From the NCBI RefSeq assembly GCF_003970385.1, contig NZ_RXZH01000003.1, positions 1 to 64,000 on the forward strand: DNA of 64,000 nucleotides, read 5' to 3'. The translations under genes and the position numbers were made by a program. Below, piece after piece: positions 27,546 through 37,470 of the stretch. The notes under the pieces were generated by a model. That model made no database searches. It was not told the origin of the DNA and saw only the letters and a program-made list of their open reading frames with translations. The stretch is from Vibrio aquaticus (GTDB taxonomy: Bacteria; Pseudomonadota; Gammaproteobacteria; Enterobacterales; Vibrionaceae). How positions within the stretch are numbered: the stretch's first letter is position 1; each line of letters begins with the position of its first letter.

Positions 27546-28507
27546 AAAAAATTCTGATCAGTGCGCTGACACTGTTCAGTTTGAACACACCACTAGCCTT
27601 TGCAGAAGAAAACACTGCAGAGGCTTTGTTGTATCAAATGAACGAGGCAAGTCAGCAGCTTAATTATGAGCTTTCTTACATTCTGATAAAGAAAAACAGT
27701 ATCGAGCCTTTACTGTATCGCCATGCTGTCTCTGAAGAAAAGCAGCTCGCCCATTTAGTCTACTTAAGTGGCCCTGTGCGTGAAGTGATTCGCCGTGGTG
27801 ACGAGGTGAGCTACATCGAACCTGGTGTCGAGCCTTTCACGATCGAATCGGGCAATATGGTAGCCCCAACAATCCCTCTCCTAAATTCTGATGTCGACCA
27901 GTTGAATGACTTTTATGACTTCGTTCAAGTTGGCCGCGCGCGCGAAGCAGGTGTGGCATGTCAGGTGTTACGTATCGTGCCAAAAGATGGTCAGCGATAC
28001 TCATATGTCTTATGGGTAGATGAGAAGAGTAAATTACCTTTACGAGCTGATCTGGTTGACCGAGATGGTGAGGTGCTAGAGCAGTACCGCACCATTTCTT
28101 ATGCGGTTAATGACCATATTGAACAAGCGTTAAGTGGCCTGAACAAAGTGAAGTTGCCGGAAGTGTTATCTTTGCCAAAAGGTCAAGTCGACAATGCAGA
28201 TTGGAAGGTAGCGTGGATTCCTAATGGCTTTGAGCCAAAAGAGCTTAACCGTTACCGTATGAATGATACTGATCGTATGGTCGAGAGTCAGGTGTACAGC
28301 GATGGCTTATTCAGCTTTTCAGTTTATATCTCTCAAAGTGACAACCTTTCACTGAAAGGGCAGCTTGTACGTCAAGGTCGCCGAACGTTGCATAGCTTCG
28401 TCAGCGGTGAACATGAAATCTCGGTGATTGGGGATATTCCACCGGCAACGGCGAAGCGTATTGCTCAATCGGTGACATTCTCTCAAAACGAGAGTACCAC
28501 CCAATGA
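27542..28507 (+). CDS. rseB: Sigma-E regulator RseB
   Basis: Periplasmic protein that binds the RseA periplasmic domain and protects it from DegS until it senses off-pathway lipopolysaccharide or outer-membrane proteins. 321 residues. Signal peptide 1-21 (cleavage after AFA before EEN). Two domains of the MucB/RseB fold follow, about 25-200 and 215-320. ATGA overlaps link it to rseA before and rseC after, indicating translational coupling. Confidence 0.93.
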   Translation: MKKILISALTLFSLNTPLAFAEENTAEALLYQMNEASQQLNYELSYILIKKNSIEPLLYRHAVSEEKQLAHLVYLSGPVREVIRRGDEVSYIEPGVEPFTIESGNMVAPTIPLLNSDVDQLNDFYDFVQVGRAREAGVACQVLRIVPKDGQRYSYVLWVDEKSKLPLRADLVDRDGEVLEQYRTISYAVNDHIEQALSGLNKVKLPEVLSLPKGQVDNADWKVAWIPNGFEPKELNRYRMNDTDRMVESQVYSDGLFSFSVYISQSDNLSLKGQLVRQGRRTLHSFVSGEHEISVIGDIPPATAKRIAQSVTFSQNESTTQ

Positions 28508-28974
28508 TGACCGCTCTCGCTACGGTTTCGGACGTCAGAGCCGCCTCTGTCGGGTTTGACGTTGAACTTTCTTGTGAGCAACAAACCAGTTGCAGCAGTT
28601 GCTCTTCGCAAAAAAGCTGCGGCACTGGAATCGTCTCTAAAGCCGTAGGCAATAAGTCCTTGAATTGGCAGCTCAACACGGAAAAACATGTTAAGCCGGG
28701 CCAAGTGGTAGAAATCGGGTTACCAGAGAAAAGCCTCTTGCAATCAGCGGCTGTGGTTTATCTTATCCCCTTGTTTGCCCTGATTATTGGCGCTTTTATC
28801 GCACATTGGTGGATTGCCCCTATTTTCGCACTGGGAGAAGGCCTCGTGATTCTGTTTGCTGGCTTCTCAACCGCTGCGGGAATCTACATAGCAAAAAGAT
28901 TGTCAGTGAGATTAGAGCAGCAATCTTCCCAGCAAGTCATCTTGCTTCGTATATTAGGTGAGCCAATTAGCTAG
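28504..28974 (+). CDS. rseC: SoxR-reducing / sigma-E protein RseC
   Basis: A 156-residue inner-membrane protein of the RseC/MucC family. The N-terminal soluble part carries a cysteine cluster (CEQQTSCSSCSSQKSC, about residues 24-39), likely a metal or Fe-S site; two membrane helices follow at about 81-99 and 105-125. In E. coli RseC helps keep SoxR reduced together with the Rsx complex. Last gene of the operon; overlaps rseB by 4 bp and is 126 bp before lepA. Confidence 0.92.
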   Translation: MMTALATVSDVRAASVGFDVELSCEQQTSCSSCSSQKSCGTGIVSKAVGNKSLNWQLNTEKHVKPGQVVEIGLPEKSLLQSAAVVYLIPLFALIIGAFIAHWWIAPIFALGEGLVILFAGFSTAAGIYIAKRLSVRLEQQSSQQVILLRILGEPIS

Positions 28975-29100
28975 TGCGAAGCGGCTAGAAATTGGGTAGA
29001 ATCTGCCAACTTGATTGAAATACCGTGACTCGTGGCGTTTTGCCAATAACAGAAGCGGTATTTTTTGTCCCTATTTATAAGAGTTTAGTCACCCCAAATC

Positions 29101-30894
29101 ATGAAGCACATTCGTAACTTTTCGATTATCGCCCACATCGACCATGGTAAGTCGACCCTATCAGACCGTTTGATCCAAGTATGTGGTGGATTGAGCGACC
29201 GTGAAATGGCCGCCCAGGTTCTCGACTCTATGGATCTTGAACGTGAACGTGGTATCACAATCAAATCACAGAGTGTGACGCTAAACTACACGGCGAAAGA
29301 TGGTGAAACATACCAGCTTAACTTCATCGATACTCCAGGACACGTTGACTTCGCATACGAAGTATCACGTTCTCTAGCGGCTTGTGAGGGTGCGCTACTG
29401 GTTGTTGATGCGGGTCAGGGTGTAGAGGCTCAAACTCTTGCTAACTGTTACACCGCGATTGAAATGGATCTAGAGGTTGTGCCAATCCTAAACAAGATTG
29501 ACCTTCCTGCGGCTGATCCTGAGCGTGTATCAGAAGAAATTGAAGAGATCGTTGGTATCGATGCAATGGAAGCCACTCGTTGTAGTGCGAAGACAGGTAT
29601 CGGTGTTGATGACGTTCTAGAAAATATTGTTTCAGCGATTCCAGCGCCAGAAGGTGATCCTGAAGCGCCGCTACAAGCATTGATCATTGACTCTTGGTTC
29701 GATAACTACTTAGGTGTCGTTTCTCTGGTTCGAATTAAGAACGGTTCTCTTAAGAAGAACGACAAGATCAAAGTTATGAGCACAGGTCAGGTTTGGGGTG
29801 TAGACCGTCTTGGTATTTTCACACCTAAGCAAGTAGATACTGATGTGCTACGTACTGGTGAAGTAGGTTGGGTTGTTTGTGGTATTAAAGACATCCTAGG
29901 CGCGCCAGTAGGTGATACGCTAACACTAGCTAAAAACGGCAGTGATAAAGCGCTACCAGGCTTTAAGAAAGTAAAACCTCAGGTCTATGCGGGTCTATTC
30001 CCTGTTTCTTCTGATGATTACGAAAGCTTCCGTGATGCACTAGGTAAACTAAGCCTGAATGACGCATCGCTATTTTATGAGCCAGAAAACTCAGCAGCAC
30101 TTGGTTTTGGTTTCCGTTGTGGCTTCCTTGGTATGCTACACATGGAGATCATCCAAGAGCGTCTAGAACGTGAGTACGATCTAGACCTGATCACTACAGC
30201 GCCAACGGTAGTGTACGAAGTTGAAGAAACTAACGGTAACACGCTATACGTCGATAGCCCGGCGAAGTTACCAGCGGTGAACGATATTGAAGAAATCCGT
30301 GAGCCAATTGCTCGCTGTAACATCCTAGTCCCATCGGACTACCTAGGTAACGTAATCACACTGTGTGTTGAGAAACGTGGTACTCAGGTTGATATGGTTT
30401 ACCACGGTAACCAAGTTGCAGTGACTTACGATATTCCTATGGCGGAAGTGGTACTCGACTTCTTTGACCGTTTGAAGTCAACGTCACGTGGTTACGCATC
30501 TCTTGATTACAACTTCCAACGTTTTGAAGCATCGAGCATGGTTCGTGTTGATGTACTTCTTAACGGTGACACGGTTGATGCCCTAGCGATGATCACTCAT
30601 AAAGATCAGTCGCAAACTCGTGGTCGTCAGTTAGTAGAGAAGATGAAAGAGTTCATCCCACGTCAGATGTTTGATATTGCTATTCAGGCAGCGATCGGTA
30701 ACCACATCATCGCGCGTTCAACAGTGAAACAGCTGCGTAAGAACGTAATCGCGAAGTGTTACGGTGGTGACGTGAGTCGTAAGAAGAAGCTACTGAAGAA
30801 GCAGAAAGAAGGTAAGAAACGTATGAAGCAGATCGGTAACGTAGAGCTGCCTCAAGAAGCGTTCTTAGCAATTCTTCACGTAGGTAAAGACTAG
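29101..30894 (+). CDS. lepA: Elongation factor 4 (LepA)
   Basis: Ribosome-associated translational GTPase (EF4) that aids initiation or back-translocation under stress. 597 residues. G1 loop AHIDHGKS at 11-18, G3 DTPGH, G4 NKID; EF-G-like domains II, III and V follow, then the LepA-specific C-terminal domain ([16 protein letters not shown]). It begins a lepA-lepB-rnc-era group, the same order as in E. coli. Confidence 0.97.
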   Translation: MKHIRNFSIIAHIDHGKSTLSDRLIQVCGGLSDREMAAQVLDSMDLERERGITIKSQSVTLNYTAKDGETYQLNFIDTPGHVDFAYEVSRSLAACEGALLVVDAGQGVEAQTLANCYTAIEMDLEVVPILNKIDLPAADPERVSEEIEEIVGIDAMEATRCSAKTGIGVDDVLENIVSAIPAPEGDPEAPLQALIIDSWFDNYLGVVSLVRIKNGSLKKNDKIKVMSTGQVWGVDRLGIFTPKQVDTDVLRTGEVGWVVCGIKDILGAPVGDTLTLAKNGSDKALPGFKKVKPQVYAGLFPVSSDDYESFRDALGKLSLNDASLFYEPENSAALGFGFRCGFLGMLHMEIIQERLEREYDLDLITTAPTVVYEVEETNGNTLYVDSPAKLPAVNDIEEIREPIARCNILVPSDYLGNVITLCVEKRGTQVDMVYHGNQVAVTYDIPMAEVVLDFFDRLKSTSRGYASLDYNFQRFEASSMVRVDVLLNGDTVDALAMITHKDQSQTRGRQLVEKMKEFIPRQMFDIAIQAAIGNHIIARSTVKQLRKNVIAKCYGGDVSRKKKLLKKQKEGKKRMKQIGNVELPQEAFLAILHVGKD

Positions 30895-30998
30895 AGTTGA
30901 ACTACTCTGATTCTGGTCTGTCATAAGACGTTAGATAATAAAATAAGTGAAAGGGTTTCGGCTCTTTCACTTTCGTATTTTTGAGATAAGGGAAGTCA

Positions 30999-31895
30999 AT
31001 GGCGAACACATTTTCACTCATCCTTGTGATTGTTACTTTGGTAACAGGTATTGTCTGGGTGCTAGAAAAGCTGGTTTTTGCAAAGAAACGCCAAGCCAAA
31101 GTGGCGGAAGTCGAAGCGCAAACCAATGGCTTAGACGCTGCTGTTCTTGAAAAAGTGAAGACTCAACCGTGGTGGATTGAAAATAGCGTCTCTATTTTCC
31201 CAGTCATTGCGGCTGTACTCGTATTGCGCTCTTTTATCTATGAACCGTTTCAGATTCCATCTGGCTCTATGATGCCAACACTGCTGGTGGGTGATTTCAT
31301 CTTGGTAGAGAAATACGCTTACGGTCTGAAAGACCCAGTGTGGCGTACGCAGCTGGTTGAAACAGGTAAACCTGAGCGTGGTGATACCGTGGTATTTAAA
31401 TACCCACCTCAGCCAAGCATCGATTACATCAAACGTGTCGTTGGTCTACCGGGTGATACGGTTCGCTACAACAGCAAAAAAGAAATCTGTATTCAGTCTC
31501 CTGGTGAAACATCATGTAAGCCAGTAAAACTGTCTAACGTTGAAGAAAGTCAATTTATTCAAAATGGTATCCCACTGATTCAACTTGATGAACAGTTGAG
31601 TGAGCAGGGCCACCAAATTCTGGTCAACCCACTGCGCCGCGATCGTGTTGAATTGTATCAACCACGCAATGGTGTGAATGAATGGGTTGTACCAGAAGGT
31701 CAGTACTTTGTGATGGGTGATAACCGTGACAACAGTGCTGACAGTCGCTACTGGGGCTTTGTTCCGGAAGCAAACCTTGTAGGTAAGGCAGTCGCTATCT
31801 GGATCAGCTTCGAATTTGAGCGCGCCGAAGATAGTGTATTACCTTCATGGATTCCAACTGGTGTGCGTTTTAACCGCATCGGTGGCATTAACTAA
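30999..31895 (+). CDS. lepB: Signal peptidase I
   Basis: Membrane serine protease that removes signal peptides from exported proteins. 298 residues. Helix 1 is about 4-24; a second helix about 62-79 leads to the catalytic Ser90 in PSGSMMPT; general base Lys145 lies in DYIKRVVGLPGD, and GDNRDNSADSRYWGF is the conserved box E. The active site faces the periplasm. It follows lepA by 104 bp; the 148-bp gap to rnc holds a palindromic repeat. Confidence 0.96.
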   Translation: MANTFSLILVIVTLVTGIVWVLEKLVFAKKRQAKVAEVEAQTNGLDAAVLEKVKTQPWWIENSVSIFPVIAAVLVLRSFIYEPFQIPSGSMMPTLLVGDFILVEKYAYGLKDPVWRTQLVETGKPERGDTVVFKYPPQPSIDYIKRVVGLPGDTVRYNSKKEICIQSPGETSCKPVKLSNVEESQFIQNGIPLIQLDEQLSEQGHQILVNPLRRDRVELYQPRNGVNEWVVPEGQYFVMGDNRDNSADSRYWGFVPEANLVGKAVAIWISFEFERAEDSVLPSWIPTGVRFNRIGGIN

Positions 31896-31930
31896 ATTCT
31901 CTTCATATTTGAAGCTGTAGCGTTGTTGAC

Positions 31931-31993
31931 GGCGTAAATTCACCCTAATCACATAGAAAACCTATGCTCATAGGGCTGAATTTACTTGTCGCC
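31931..31993. repeat. Imperfect palindromic element, family A copy 1, in the rnc leader
   Basis: Nested inverted arms: GGCG/CGCC, TAAATTCA/TGAATTTA, CCCTA/TAGGG and a core CATAG-N5-CTATG, so RNA from it would fold into a long imperfect hairpin. It shares the core ATCACATAG-N6-TATGCTCA with 45371-45437. It ends 50 bp before the rnc start codon, within the lepB-rnc transcript. Confidence 0.75.
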
Positions 31994-32043
31994 TAACTAC
32001 CACTTCAACTATTTTGAGAATGAACACAAATTATTGAGAGAGC

Positions 32044-32721
32044 ATGAATTCTCCTACACCAAAACTAGAGAAGAAGATCAGCTATCAGTTCAATGATGCT
32101 GATCTCATCGGTTTAGCGCTGACACACCGCAGTGCTAATGGAAAACATAACGAGCGTCTTGAGTTTCTGGGCGATTCAATTTTAAGTTTTGTCATTGCTG
32201 ATGATCTTTATCACCGTTTCCCGAAAATTAATGAAGGGGACATGAGCCGCATGCGAGCGACACTCGTTCGTGGAAATACGCTGGCGGAGCTAGGTCGTGA
32301 ATTCGAACTAGGAGATCACTTAAAATTAGGTCCAGGTGAATTAAAAAGTGGCGGTTTCCGCCGTGATTCAATTCTTGCTGACGCTGTTGAAGCCATCATT
32401 GGTGCTATCTACCTAGATAGCGATATTGAAGTGGTTCGTGGCATTATTCTGAGTTGGTACAAGACCCGCCTTGATGCAATCAAGCCGGGCGTATCACAAA
32501 AAGATCCAAAAACTCGTCTACAAGAGTTCCTTCAGGGTCGAAGAAAGCCGCTGCCTGCGTATACAGTGACTAATATTAAAGGTGAAGCACATAACCAAGA
32601 GTTTACGGTTTCGTGTGACGTAGCAGGTATTGGACAACCTGTTATTGGTAAAGGCACCAGCCGCCGCAAGGCAGAACAAGCGGCTGCTGAACTAGCACTA
32701 GAGCAATTAACCAATGACTGA
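32044..32721 (+). CDS. rnc: Ribonuclease III
   Basis: Double-strand-specific endoribonuclease for rRNA and mRNA processing. 225 residues. Catalytic signature ERLEFLGDS at 37-45 and [10 protein letters not shown] near 113-122; C-terminal dsRNA-binding domain ends [16 protein letters not shown]. It overlaps era by 8 bp, as in the E. coli rnc-era-recO operon. A long palindrome lies in its leader, and in E. coli the rnc leader is itself cleaved by RNase III for autoregulation. Confidence 0.96.
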   Translation: MNSPTPKLEKKISYQFNDADLIGLALTHRSANGKHNERLEFLGDSILSFVIADDLYHRFPKINEGDMSRMRATLVRGNTLAELGREFELGDHLKLGPGELKSGGFRRDSILADAVEAIIGAIYLDSDIEVVRGIILSWYKTRLDAIKPGVSQKDPKTRLQEFLQGRRKPLPAYTVTNIKGEAHNQEFTVSCDVAGIGQPVIGKGTSRRKAEQAAAELALEQLTND

Positions 32722-33691
32722 TTCAACGGACAACAACGAATTTGATATTGATGCGTTTTTCTCAACGAGCACTGAAAAGCCGAGCTCACCAGAAGAACAG
32801 CACTGTGGTTTTATCGCGATTGTTGGTCGCCCAAATGTGGGTAAATCAACGCTTCTGAACCGAATTTTAGGTCAGAAGATTTCGATTACTTCGCGCAAGC
32901 CGCAAACAACACGCCACCGTATTATGGGTGTTGACACCGAAGGCGATTATCAAGCGATCTATGTGGACACTCCAGGTCTTCACATTGAAGAGAAGCGCGC
33001 GATTAACCGCTTAATGAACCGTGCAGCCAACTCATCGCTAAGTGATGTAAACCTAGTGTTCTTTTTGGTTGATGGCACACACTGGACGGCTGATGATGAG
33101 ATGGTCTTGACCAAGCTACAGAAATCAAACTTCCCAGTTGTTCTGTGTGTCAACAAGGTAGATGTTGTGCAAGACCGCAACGAAGTCATGATGCATATGC
33201 AAGAGATGTCGAGCAAAATGGACTTTGTTGATGTTGTGCCAATTTCGGCTAAACACGGTAAAAACATCGAAGTTTTGCGTAAGCATGTACGTGACCATTT
33301 ACCAAAAGCGACGCACCATTTCCCAGAAGAGTATGTGACAGACCGCTCTCAGCGCTTTATGGCGTCAGAGATTGTGCGTGAAAAGTTAATGCGTTTCACT
33401 GGTGAAGAGCTGCCATACTCGGTAACGGTTGAGATCGAACGTTTTGACTACAATCCAGACACAGATGGTTTCCACATCAATGCACTGATTCTTGTTGAAC
33501 GTACAGGTCAGAAGAAGATGGTGATTGGTAAAGGCGGTGAGAAGATCAAGACGATTGGTCGTGAAGCTCGCCTCGACATGGAAGAGCTGTTTGGTCGTAA
33601 AGTTTACCTAGAAACTTGGGTGAAAGTGAAATCGGGTTGGGCGGATGATGAACGTGCACTGCGTTCACTAGGCTACATTGACGATTTATAA
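32714..33691 (+). CDS. era: GTPase Era
   Basis: Essential Ras-like GTPase that binds the 16S rRNA 3' end during 30S assembly. 325 residues. Walker A GRPNVGKS at 38-45, DTPGLH (G3), NKVD (G4); C-terminal KH domain with [13 protein letters not shown]. The N-terminus is about 25 residues longer than E. coli Era (301); the start overlapping rnc by 8 bp is kept, but a later start is conceivable. A terminator follows. Confidence 0.95.
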   Translation: MTDSTDNNEFDIDAFFSTSTEKPSSPEEQHCGFIAIVGRPNVGKSTLLNRILGQKISITSRKPQTTRHRIMGVDTEGDYQAIYVDTPGLHIEEKRAINRLMNRAANSSLSDVNLVFFLVDGTHWTADDEMVLTKLQKSNFPVVLCVNKVDVVQDRNEVMMHMQEMSSKMDFVDVVPISAKHGKNIEVLRKHVRDHLPKATHHFPEEYVTDRSQRFMASEIVREKLMRFTGEELPYSVTVEIERFDYNPDTDGFHINALILVERTGQKKMVIGKGGEKIKTIGREARLDMEELFGRKVYLETWVKVKSGWADDERALRSLGYIDDL

Positions 33692-33730
33692 TTAGCGAGC
33701 GGCGATGATTGCTCGCTCCTAATGAAGAGT

Positions 33731-33759
33731 AATAAAAGGAGCCAAGAGGCTCCTTTTTT
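33731..33759 (+). terminator. Terminator after era
   Basis: AAAGGAGCC (33735-33743) pairs with GGCTCCTTT (33748-33756) around AAGA, then T-run. It stands 15 bp before the recO ATG, so recO probably has its own promoter or depends on read-through. Confidence 0.8.
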
Positions 33760-33773
33760 CGTATGGAATTAAC

Positions 33774-34502
33774 ATGTCTTCCTCTGAAGGTTTACAACGT
33801 TGCTTTGTTTTACACCGACGGCCGTATAGCGAGTCGAGCCTAATCCTTGATGTATTCAGTGAGGAGTATGGTCGTGTCACCTTAATGTCGAAAGGTGCCC
33901 GTAGTAAACGTTCGAATCTAAAAGGCGCACTTCAGCCTTTTACCCCATTACTGCTCAAGTGGTCGGGTAATGGGTCGATGAAAACTTTACGCCAAGCCGA
34001 GCCGATAAGCTTAGGTTTGCCACTCACCGGTATCAACCTTTATTCCGGCATGTACGTGAATGAACTGATTGGTCGTGTGTTAATGGCAGAGGTCCCGATG
34101 CCGGCACTTTTCCATGATTATTTGCATGCTCTGACTGAGCTCGCTCAATGTGACAACCCGGAACCTGCACTTAGACGATTTGAGTTGGCGATGCTTTCAG
34201 CAATGGGATACGGCGTGGACTTTCTACACTGTGCGGGGACGGGAGAAGCGATTGACCCGACCATGACCTATCGCTACCGTGAGCAGAAAGGATTTATCGC
34301 GTCAGTACGCCATGACAACTTAACGTTCCGAGGTGATGAACTGATCGCCATTAGTGAACGTAGATTTACCACAAAAGAACAACTTAAAGCGGCAAAACGC
34401 TTTACACGTATAGCCTTAAAGCCGTATCTTGGCGGCAAACCTTTAAAAAGCAGGGAATTGTTTATGTCGATGATTCCCCGAGCACGGAGTATTGGAAAAT
34501 GA
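33774..34502 (+). CDS. recO: DNA repair protein RecO
   Basis: RecFOR-pathway mediator that helps load RecA on SSB-coated single strands. 242 residues: N-terminal OB fold ([21 protein letters not shown]) and helical C-terminal part. Cys residues are few, as in other gammaproteobacterial RecO that lack the zinc finger. The stop overlaps the pdxJ start (ATGA), a 4-bp overlap that suggests coupled translation. Confidence 0.94.
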   Translation: MSSSEGLQRCFVLHRRPYSESSLILDVFSEEYGRVTLMSKGARSKRSNLKGALQPFTPLLLKWSGNGSMKTLRQAEPISLGLPLTGINLYSGMYVNELIGRVLMAEVPMPALFHDYLHALTELAQCDNPEPALRRFELAMLSAMGYGVDFLHCAGTGEAIDPTMTYRYREQKGFIASVRHDNLTFRGDELIAISERRFTTKEQLKAAKRFTRIALKPYLGGKPLKSRELFMSMIPRARSIGK

Positions 34503-35230
34503 GCTCAATCTACCTAGGTGTCAATATCGACCATATCGCCACGCTACGTAACGCGCGTGGTACAAAATACCCAGATCCGGTACATGCTGCTGAGATCGCA
34601 GAGCGCGCTGGAGCTGATGGTATTACGATCCACTTGCGTGAAGATCGTCGTCATATTGTGGATCGTGATGTTCGTATTCTGCGTGAAACGTTACAAACGC
34701 GTATGAACCTAGAGATGGCAGTCACTGATGAGATGGTTGAGATTGCGCTAAAAACCAAGCCTGAGTATGTTTGTCTCGTCCCTGAAAAACGTGAAGAGCT
34801 CACGACTGAAGGCGGTTTGGATGTGGCTGGTCACCTTGAAAAAGTGAAAGCAGCAACAGAAAAACTAACGGCTGCCGGTATTAAGGTTTCGCTATTTATT
34901 GATGCTGATCGCGAGCAAATCGATGCGGCTAAAGCGTGTGGTGCGCCATTCATTGAGCTTCACACTGGTCACTACGCGGATGCAGAAACAGAAGACGATC
35001 AACAAGACGAGCTGAAAAAAATCGCGGCGGGCGCAAGCTACGCGGCTGATCTCGGTATTACCGTCAATGCAGGTCATGGCCTGACGTACCACAACGTTTC
35101 TCCAATTGCGGCTATCCCAGAAATTTACGAACTGAACATCGGTCACTCTATTATTGGTCGCGCGGTCTTTGATGGCCTACATAAAGCGGTTGCAGATATG
35201 AAAGCGATCATGGTTGAGGCGCGTAAGTAA
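34499..35230 (+). CDS. pdxJ: Pyridoxine 5'-phosphate synthase
   Basis: Condenses 1-deoxyxylulose 5-phosphate with 3-amino-2-oxopropyl phosphate, the last ring-forming step of vitamin B6 synthesis. 243 residues, TIM barrel. [14 protein letters not shown] starts the active site, with HLREDRRHI and the C-terminal NAGHGL phosphate loop. It overlaps recO by 4 bp and is followed by acpS 4 bp after the stop, the recO-pdxJ-acpS order of E. coli. Confidence 0.96.
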   Translation: MSSIYLGVNIDHIATLRNARGTKYPDPVHAAEIAERAGADGITIHLREDRRHIVDRDVRILRETLQTRMNLEMAVTDEMVEIALKTKPEYVCLVPEKREELTTEGGLDVAGHLEKVKAATEKLTAAGIKVSLFIDADREQIDAAKACGAPFIELHTGHYADAETEDDQQDELKKIAAGASYAADLGITVNAGHGLTYHNVSPIAAIPEIYELNIGHSIIGRAVFDGLHKAVADMKAIMVEARK

Positions 35231-35234
35231 GCCA

Positions 35235-35615
35235 ATGGCGATTGTCGGCCTAGGTACAGACATTGCTGAAATTGAGCGAGTAGAGAAAGCGCTTGCTCGC
35301 TCTGGTGAGGCCTTTGCGAAGCGAATATTAACCGAGTCTGAGTTTGAAACCTTCTCTGGCTTAAAGCAGCAAGGGCGCTATTTGGCAAAACGTTTTGCCG
35401 TTAAAGAGGCGGCATCAAAAGCGTTAGGCACTGGTATCGCACAAGGTGTGACGTTTCATGACTTTTCTGTCTCTAACGACGAACTTGGCGCGCCAGTTTT
35501 AACGCTGAGTAACAAGGCAAAACAAATAGCCCAAAGGAAAGGTGTGAACCAGACTCACCTCTCAATATCGGATGAGCGACATTATGCAGTCGCCACCGTT
35601 ATCTTCGAACAATAA
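35235..35615 (+). CDS. acpS: Holo-[acyl-carrier-protein] synthase
   Basis: Transfers 4'-phosphopantetheine from CoA to apo-ACP, required for fatty-acid synthesis. 126 residues from the ATG at 35235 (E. coli 126). Mg-binding aspartate in [12 protein letters not shown] and the glutamate of [13 protein letters not shown] are present. An earlier in-frame ATG at 35214 lies inside pdxJ and is rejected. A strong terminator overlaps the stop. Confidence 0.95.
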   Translation: MAIVGLGTDIAEIERVEKALARSGEAFAKRILTESEFETFSGLKQQGRYLAKRFAVKEAASKALGTGIAQGVTFHDFSVSNDELGAPVLTLSNKAKQIAQRKGVNQTHLSISDERHYAVATVIFEQ

Positions 35616-35638
35616 GCGACCTTAGGTCGCTTTTTTAT
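35612..35638 (+). terminator. Terminator after acpS
   Basis: AAGCGACC (35614-35621) pairs with GGTCGCTT (35625-35632) followed by T-run; it closes recO-pdxJ-acpS. Confidence 0.88.
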
Positions 35639-35759
35639 TGCCTGTGATTATATTTTGAGCTTGGATTAATAACACTTTTATGAGTTATTGGTATACTTGT
35701 AACTATAAAAAATAAGAATGAATTTGTTGCCTAGCGTTTAGACACAAGGACAGCAGTCT

Positions 35760-37049
35760 ATGCTTACCCTTTTTTATAAGTTCGTAGCTCGCCGGTGTAT
35801 TGCACTTGGGCTTTTGAGTTTACCCACGCTTGCTTTCGCAGTGGATCTATCGTTTTCGGGCTTCGGCACATTAGGTTATACCTATGAAAATGAAGACGAC
35901 TTAGCGTATCGCCGAGATATCACACGCACAGCAGATCTTGATACGAATGGATCCTGGGTTGTTGATTCTAATCTCGGGATTCAACTTGATGGTCAATTCA
36001 ATCGACATTGGTCATTTACCACTCAGCTTCTACTCGATAAAAGCGTCTCCTATGATTTGGATGAGCTGACAGAATTTGCCTTCGTGCGCTACTCTCCTAA
36101 TGCCAGTTGGGATTTCAGAGTCGGCCGAATTGGGGTGAATACCTATGCCGCAGCGAATAGCCGCCATATTGATTACGCTCATCTGTGGGTTAGGCCTCCT
36201 CAAGAGCTGTACGGCAGTATTGTGTTCAATGCGTTGGATGGCATTGGCGCCACCTATTACTCAAACAACCCCAATTTCAACTGGAAAGCTTCTCTAGAGT
36301 TTGGTCAAAACCAAGAACGAGGAGAAACGCCACTGAATAGCGAAGCGTATTCGACTGATCTAGAAGAAGTACTCAGCCTTTCCTTTGAAGTCGACAACCA
36401 CCCTTGGAAGTGGCAGCTGTCTTATGCCTACATTGGTTCCTTGACGGTCAACCACGGCGATCAGATCAAAGCGATACAGAATGGTTTGTCTGCGCTTGCG
36501 ACCAACCCCGCTATATCAACGTTTTTCCCACTAATCAGTGCAGAAGCGCTCTCTGCCCAAGAGGCATTTACCATTGATGAAGAACAAATTGATTACTTGC
36601 AAGCTGCCATTATCTATTTCGATGGGCAGTGGACGATGCAGGCTGAACTCTTCAATATTGATGCCGAGAAAGGGTCTATACCCCAAGGTTATGGCGGTTA
36701 TGCCCTGCTTGGCCATACTTTCGATAGCCTTACCCCTTATGCCATATATGGCCATTTTAAGTCAGACACCTCACCCTTTAAGTTAACGCAGGATTGGAGC
36801 GTAGCGGGTAGCGATGCTGCACTGCTTCAACAAGGAGTTGAGAGTGGCATCAACTCAGTTCGCATTGATCAAGAAACCTATTCTATCGGGGTACGTTGGG
36901 ACTTCTCTCCGTCGATGGCAATCAAAGCTCAGTTTGATCACGTCAACATTCACCCTTATGGCTATGGCCTTTGGTCTTCATCGTTGGATCACCTTGATTC
37001 TACGACGAAGGTACAAGTCTTTAGCCTGAATATGAACTTTATCTTTTAG
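35760..37049 (+). CDS. vpvA: Outer-membrane beta-barrel protein, VpvA-like
   Basis: A 429-residue exported protein: signal peptide 1-27 (cleavage after AFA before VDL), then a porin-like beta-rich sequence (FSGFGTLGYTYEN) and a C-terminal phenylalanine (LNMNFIF), the outer-membrane insertion signal. First of a three-gene unit with a PstS-like fragment and a diguanylate cyclase, next to barA/varS. In V. cholerae the genes in this position are vpvABC; VpvA function is unknown. Name rests on synteny and architecture, not on a computed alignment. Confidence 0.72.
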   Translation: MLTLFYKFVARRCIALGLLSLPTLAFAVDLSFSGFGTLGYTYENEDDLAYRRDITRTADLDTNGSWVVDSNLGIQLDGQFNRHWSFTTQLLLDKSVSYDLDELTEFAFVRYSPNASWDFRVGRIGVNTYAAANSRHIDYAHLWVRPPQELYGSIVFNALDGIGATYYSNNPNFNWKASLEFGQNQERGETPLNSEAYSTDLEEVLSLSFEVDNHPWKWQLSYAYIGSLTVNHGDQIKAIQNGLSALATNPAISTFFPLISAEALSAQEAFTIDEEQIDYLQAAIIYFDGQWTMQAELFNIDAEKGSIPQGYGGYALLGHTFDSLTPYAIYGHFKSDTSPFKLTQDWSVAGSDAALLQQGVESGINSVRIDQETYSIGVRWDFSPSMAIKAQFDHVNIHPYGYGLWSSSLDHLDSTTKVQVFSLNMNFIF

Positions 37050-37059
37050 GAGGCTGAAC

Positions 37060-37470
37060 ATGAGAAGTTTTAGCCTCTGTTTATTGTTAATGACCACTCA
37101 AGCTTTTGCCGATATCTACGTTGTTGTCAGTGAAAAGAGCCCAATGAGCCACTTCGAGATAGAAGAGGTTGCTGATGTCTATTTAGGGAGAAAGAAGACC
37201 TTAGGATCGACTTATGTGGATCAGGTTTTGGATCGTACAGGAGAGGATCGCAAGCGTTTCTTTAGCGCTGTGACCAATATGACAGAAAGCCAAGTCAACG
37301 CGTATTGGGCGAAGCTCAAATTCTCTGGCAGCATGCGAGCACCAGATAAAGTCTCATCCGATCAAGGGATGCTTGAGAAGATCATAGAGAACCCTCAAGC
37401 CATTGGCTATATGACAAAGGAGCCGCCGGCAAGCTCTGGGGTTAGGGTAGGGCTGCATATCCATGAGTAG
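37060..37470 (+). CDS. vpvB: PstS-like periplasmic protein, VpvB-like
   Basis: A 136-residue exported protein: signal peptide 1-17 (after AFA, before DIY). The rest resembles a single lobe of a phosphate-type periplasmic binding protein, with AYWAKLKFSG and AIGYM segments seen in such domains. Small size suggests a ligand-binding or adaptor protein rather than a transporter component. It overlaps vpvC by 8 bp, hinting that it signals to the cyclase. A ribosome site AGGAGG lies just after the vpvA stop. Confidence 0.7.
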   Translation: MRSFSLCLLLMTTQAFADIYVVVSEKSPMSHFEIEEVADVYLGRKKTLGSTYVDQVLDRTGEDRKRFFSAVTNMTESQVNAYWAKLKFSGSMRAPDKVSSDQGMLEKIIENPQAIGYMTKEPPASSGVRVGLHIHE

